64,000 bases of DNA, taken from positions 310,001 to 374,000 of the forward strand of contig NZ_JBBEXE010000001.1 of the NCBI RefSeq assembly GCF_037645805.1, in the 5' to 3' direction. Shown piece after piece: positions 62,442 to 64,000 of the stretch; position 1 is the first letter of the stretch, and each line of letters opens with the position of its first letter. Under the pieces are notes generated by a model. The model was not told the origin of the DNA. It worked only from the letters and a program-made list of their open reading frames with translations, and did no database searches. The stretch comes from Leptobacterium_A meishanense (GTDB lineage: Bacteria; Bacteroidota; Bacteroidia; Flavobacteriales; Flavobacteriaceae). A program made the translations under genes and the position numbers.

Positions 62442-62756
62442 ATGTTTCAGGAATTAGATCAAGATATATTAGCTGATATCGTTTCCGAAAAGGATATTGT
62501 ACTTGTGCAATATTCCGCAGGATGGTGTGGTAATTGCAGAATCATGAAGCCTAAATTTAAACGATTGGCTTCTGAAAATAAAGGAGCAACTTTTGTGATA
62601 GTAGATGCAGAGAGATTTCCGGAATCCCGAAAGCTCGCAAAAGTAGATAACCTTCCAACTTTTGCTGCCTTTAAAGAAGGAAAGTTGGTCAATCAAGTAC
62701 AAACCAACAAATTAGAAGTCTTAACCGATTTAGTTCATGAAGTTACCGGTAATTAA
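62442..62756 (+). CDS. Thioredoxin-family protein
   Basis: A 104-residue thioredoxin fold with active-site Cys29 and Cys32 in GWCGNCRIM, a variation of the usual WCGPC (proline replaced by asparagine), and the cis-proline in NLPTFAAFK. It lies 2 nt after the peroxiredoxin stop, so it is probably the electron donor for that enzyme. The altered active site may raise its reduction potential; that is inference. The next gene overlaps its end by 20 nt. Confidence 0.92.
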   Translation: MFQELDQDILADIVSEKDIVLVQYSAGWCGNCRIMKPKFKRLASENKGATFVIVDAERFPESRKLAKVDNLPTFAAFKEGKLVNQVQTNKLEVLTDLVHEVTGN

Positions 62757-62997
62757 ACATCTTGTAGGGTTCATTGAAGAAAATGATGAAGACTACGTCC
62801 TCGAGGCTATTGAAACATTGGAAGCTATTACCGAAGTTTCATCCCTCAAAGACGAAGAGTTGGATGTCATTGGTGAGTTGCTCTCCAATATGTATGGAGC
62901 CCTAGAAGTTCATAAATCTATAAAAGATGGGACTAAAAAGAAAAAAGCCCTAAATGATTTCATGTCAAGGGTATTAGGTTCTATAGATAAAGAATAG
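62737..62997 (+). CDS. Small acidic protein of the DUF6952-like group
   Basis: An 86-residue acidic protein starting MKLPVIKHLVGFIEENDEDY. It is largely helical (VLEAIETLEAITEV, LKDEELDVIGELLSNMYGA, ALNDFMSRVLGSI). I recall a family now called DUF6952 in flavobacteria next to peroxiredoxin and thioredoxin genes, which fits; the name is from memory. Its start overlaps the thioredoxin stop by 20 nt, so translation is coupled. It has no cysteines and no known function. Confidence 0.8.
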   Translation: MKLPVIKHLVGFIEENDEDYVLEAIETLEAITEVSSLKDEELDVIGELLSNMYGALEVHKSIKDGTKKKKALNDFMSRVLGSIDKE

Positions 62998-63016
62998 TAC
63001 AGCAAATACATCTACT

Positions 63017-63050
63017 AAAGCCCTTGTTCAATATTGGATAAGGGCTTTTT
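63017..63050 (+). terminator. Intrinsic terminator of the peroxiredoxin operon
   Basis: AAAGCCCTT and AAGGGCTTT form a 9-bp stem with a 14-base loop, followed by further T residues. It lies 20 nt after the stop of the gene ending at 62997. Confidence 0.82.
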
Positions 63051-63079
63051 AATATAACTTTGGATAAAAACATTCATTC

Positions 63080-63439
63080 ATGGGAAACTTCATCATCAAA
63101 AGAATTCAAAGTATCAGGTATGCTATAAAAGGTTTTATTATACTGGTTTCTACAGAACCTAGCATTCAGGTACAATTTACCATCGCAATTATAATGGCCT
63201 TTGCAGGATTTTATTTCCATATATCCAGCAACGAATGGATGTTTCAGATACTGGTCATTGGCTTGATAATGGGATTAGAAGGTATTAATACTGCCATAGA
63301 AAAAACCGTCGATTTTATACATCCGGAACATCACCATAAAATAGCACGCATAAAAGATATTGCAGCAGGAAGTGTACTCATCACAGCCTGTGCTGCAATT
63401 ATTGTTGGAGGGATTATATACATTCCGAAAATTTTTTAA
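63080..63439 (+). CDS. dgkA: DgkA-family diacylglycerol/undecaprenol kinase
   Basis: A 119-residue membrane kinase with three transmembrane segments (about 30-48, 53-69, 95-115). The family motif is GLIMGLEGINTAIEKTVDF, with the catalytic-site Glu residues, followed by HHKIARIKDIAAGSVL, which contains the conserved KD-AAG. Members of this branch often phosphorylate undecaprenol or diacylglycerol; which applies here is unknown. ftsK starts 62 nt downstream. Confidence 0.93.
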   Translation: MGNFIIKRIQSIRYAIKGFIILVSTEPSIQVQFTIAIIMAFAGFYFHISSNEWMFQILVIGLIMGLEGINTAIEKTVDFIHPEHHHKIARIKDIAAGSVLITACAAIIVGGIIYIPKIF

Positions 63440-63472
63440 AAATATATCCCCTAAAGGAACGTTTGTAATTCG

Positions 63473-63480
63473 TATTTTTG
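63473..63480 (+). promoter_or_regulatory. Candidate -7 promoter of ftsK
   Basis: TATTTTTG matches TAnnTTTG and lies 22 nt before the ftsK ATG at 63502. A -33 element is not evident. Confidence 0.5.
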
Positions 63481-63501
63481 TTCGAAACCTGATGATTGCC
63501 A

Positions 63502-64000
63502 ATGGCTAAAAAAAATAAGGAGCAAAAAAAACGCTTTTCAAATAAAAAAAATAACGTTTTCACCATCCCAAAACAATATCAAATCGTTTTTGGGAGCTTG
63601 CTTATGCTACTCAGTATCGCTATGCTAGCAGCATTTATTTCCTATTTTTATACATGGCAACAAGACCAAAGTATCCTTTCTGACTTTGTTAACCGAAATG
63701 CCGCTGCAAAAAATGTAATGCGGAAATTTGGTGCAGCTGTGAGTCATTTTTTTATCTATAAAGGGTTTGGAGTCGCTTCATTCTTATTTCCTATATTACT
63801 TTTTTTAACAGGTCTCCGTTTATTTTTTAATTCACCTAAGATAAAACTTATGAACCGTTGGTTTTGGGGAATTTTAATTATCTGTTGGGTGGCTGTTTTA
63901 TTTGGGTTTATTGGAAATACAGCCCCTTTGTTAGGGGGTGTTATAGGTTATGAGTTAAATGACTTTTTGCAAACATATATCGGCAAAATCGGTGTTATAC
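63502..64000 (+). CDS. ftsK: DNA translocase FtsK, N-terminal fragment
   Basis: The frame from ATG 63502 is open to the end of the window (166 codons). The lysine-rich N-terminus (MAKKNKEQKKRFSNKKN) is followed by transmembrane segments at about residues 30-52, 86-105 and 117-139, as in the 4-TM membrane domain of flavobacterial FtsK/SpoIIIE. The motor domain is beyond the window, so the call rests on topology, the conserved FxxYKGFGVASFLFPILLF-type stretch and the usual position after dgkA. FtsK moves chromosome ends through the division septum and recruits division proteins. Confidence 0.82.
   Translation, partial: MAKKNKEQKKRFSNKKNNVFTIPKQYQIVFGSLLMLLSIAMLAAFISYFYTWQQDQSILSDFVNRNAAAKNVMRKFGAAVSHFFIYKGFGVASFLFPILLFLTGLRLFFNSPKIKLMNRWFWGILIICWVAVLFGFIGNTAPLLGGVIGYELNDFLQTYIGKIGVI

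Noticed and set aside
1..64000. CRISPR arrays, tRNA/rRNA genes, insertion sequences, prophage or attachment sites
   Set aside because: I looked for repeats with regular spacers, transposase-type genes and conserved RNA sequences and found none that hold up by eye; a tool search could still find a short RNA.

Overview
This is an AT-rich 64 kb chromosomal segment of a member of the Bacteroidota, almost certainly Flavobacteriaceae. The evidence is the gene set: men-pathway menaquinone genes, flavobacterial-type small proteins such as a CAL67264-family membrane protein, a LytS/LytTR pair, lipoproteins with Bacteroidota-style lipoboxes and many secreted proteins whose signal peptides end in AQ. 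Promoters resemble the Bacteroidota TAnnTTTG -7 box, and starts lie in A-rich leaders without a clear Shine-Dalgarno. I cannot name the genus. I saw no tRNA, rRNA, CRISPR array, insertion sequence, prophage or integration site; this is core-genome-like sequence with a few accessory patches.

Layout. 0-6 kb: end of an unknown gene, a 57-residue membrane protein, class II fumarase (fumC), and histidine-degradation genes hutI and hutG separated by an inverted coiled-coil gene. 6-13 kb: an orphan hybrid histidine kinase, a secreted metallo-beta-lactamase-fold protein, the ABC-F factor ettA, and a biotin-dependent carboxyltransferase. 13-25 kb: a long minus-strand menaquinone block, in transcription order menI-like thioesterase, menF, menD, cvfB, an SGNH hydrolase, a secreted unknown, menB, a SPOR protein, menA, a UPF0173 hydrolase, menC, a CPBP protease and menE. 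MenH and MenG/UbiE are not seen here.

25-31 kb: dnaK flanked by two related hairpins, an NTF2-like protein, panB, a pseudouridine synthase, aldehyde dehydrogenase and nitroreductase. 31-35 kb: a 5-oxoprolinase operon (pxpA, pxpB, pxpC) led by an NRAMP-family transporter that has lost the family's metal-binding residues. 35-41 kb: secreted NTF2-like protein, alpha/beta hydrolase, PQQ-type sugar dehydrogenase, an SDR without its catalytic tyrosine paired with an SRPBCC protein, and comM/yifB.

41-51 kb: three tandem secreted paralogues of unknown function divergent from a LytS-type kinase and LytTR regulator, with repeated TGTAAA/TTTACA half-sites between them; then a CocE-type hydrolase, dsbD, tilS and a monoacylglycerol-lipase-like gene. 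51-64 kb: pabB, an FMN reductase, two membrane acyltransferases around an S41-like protein, a membrane-bound AraC regulator, lpdA, nhaC, a peroxiredoxin-thioredoxin-small protein operon, dgkA and the start of ftsK.

The points most worth following are the altered NRAMP transporter in the 5-oxoproline operon, the three-paralogue/LytTR locus, the tyrosine-less SDR, and the MenI-like thioesterase at the head of the menaquinone block.
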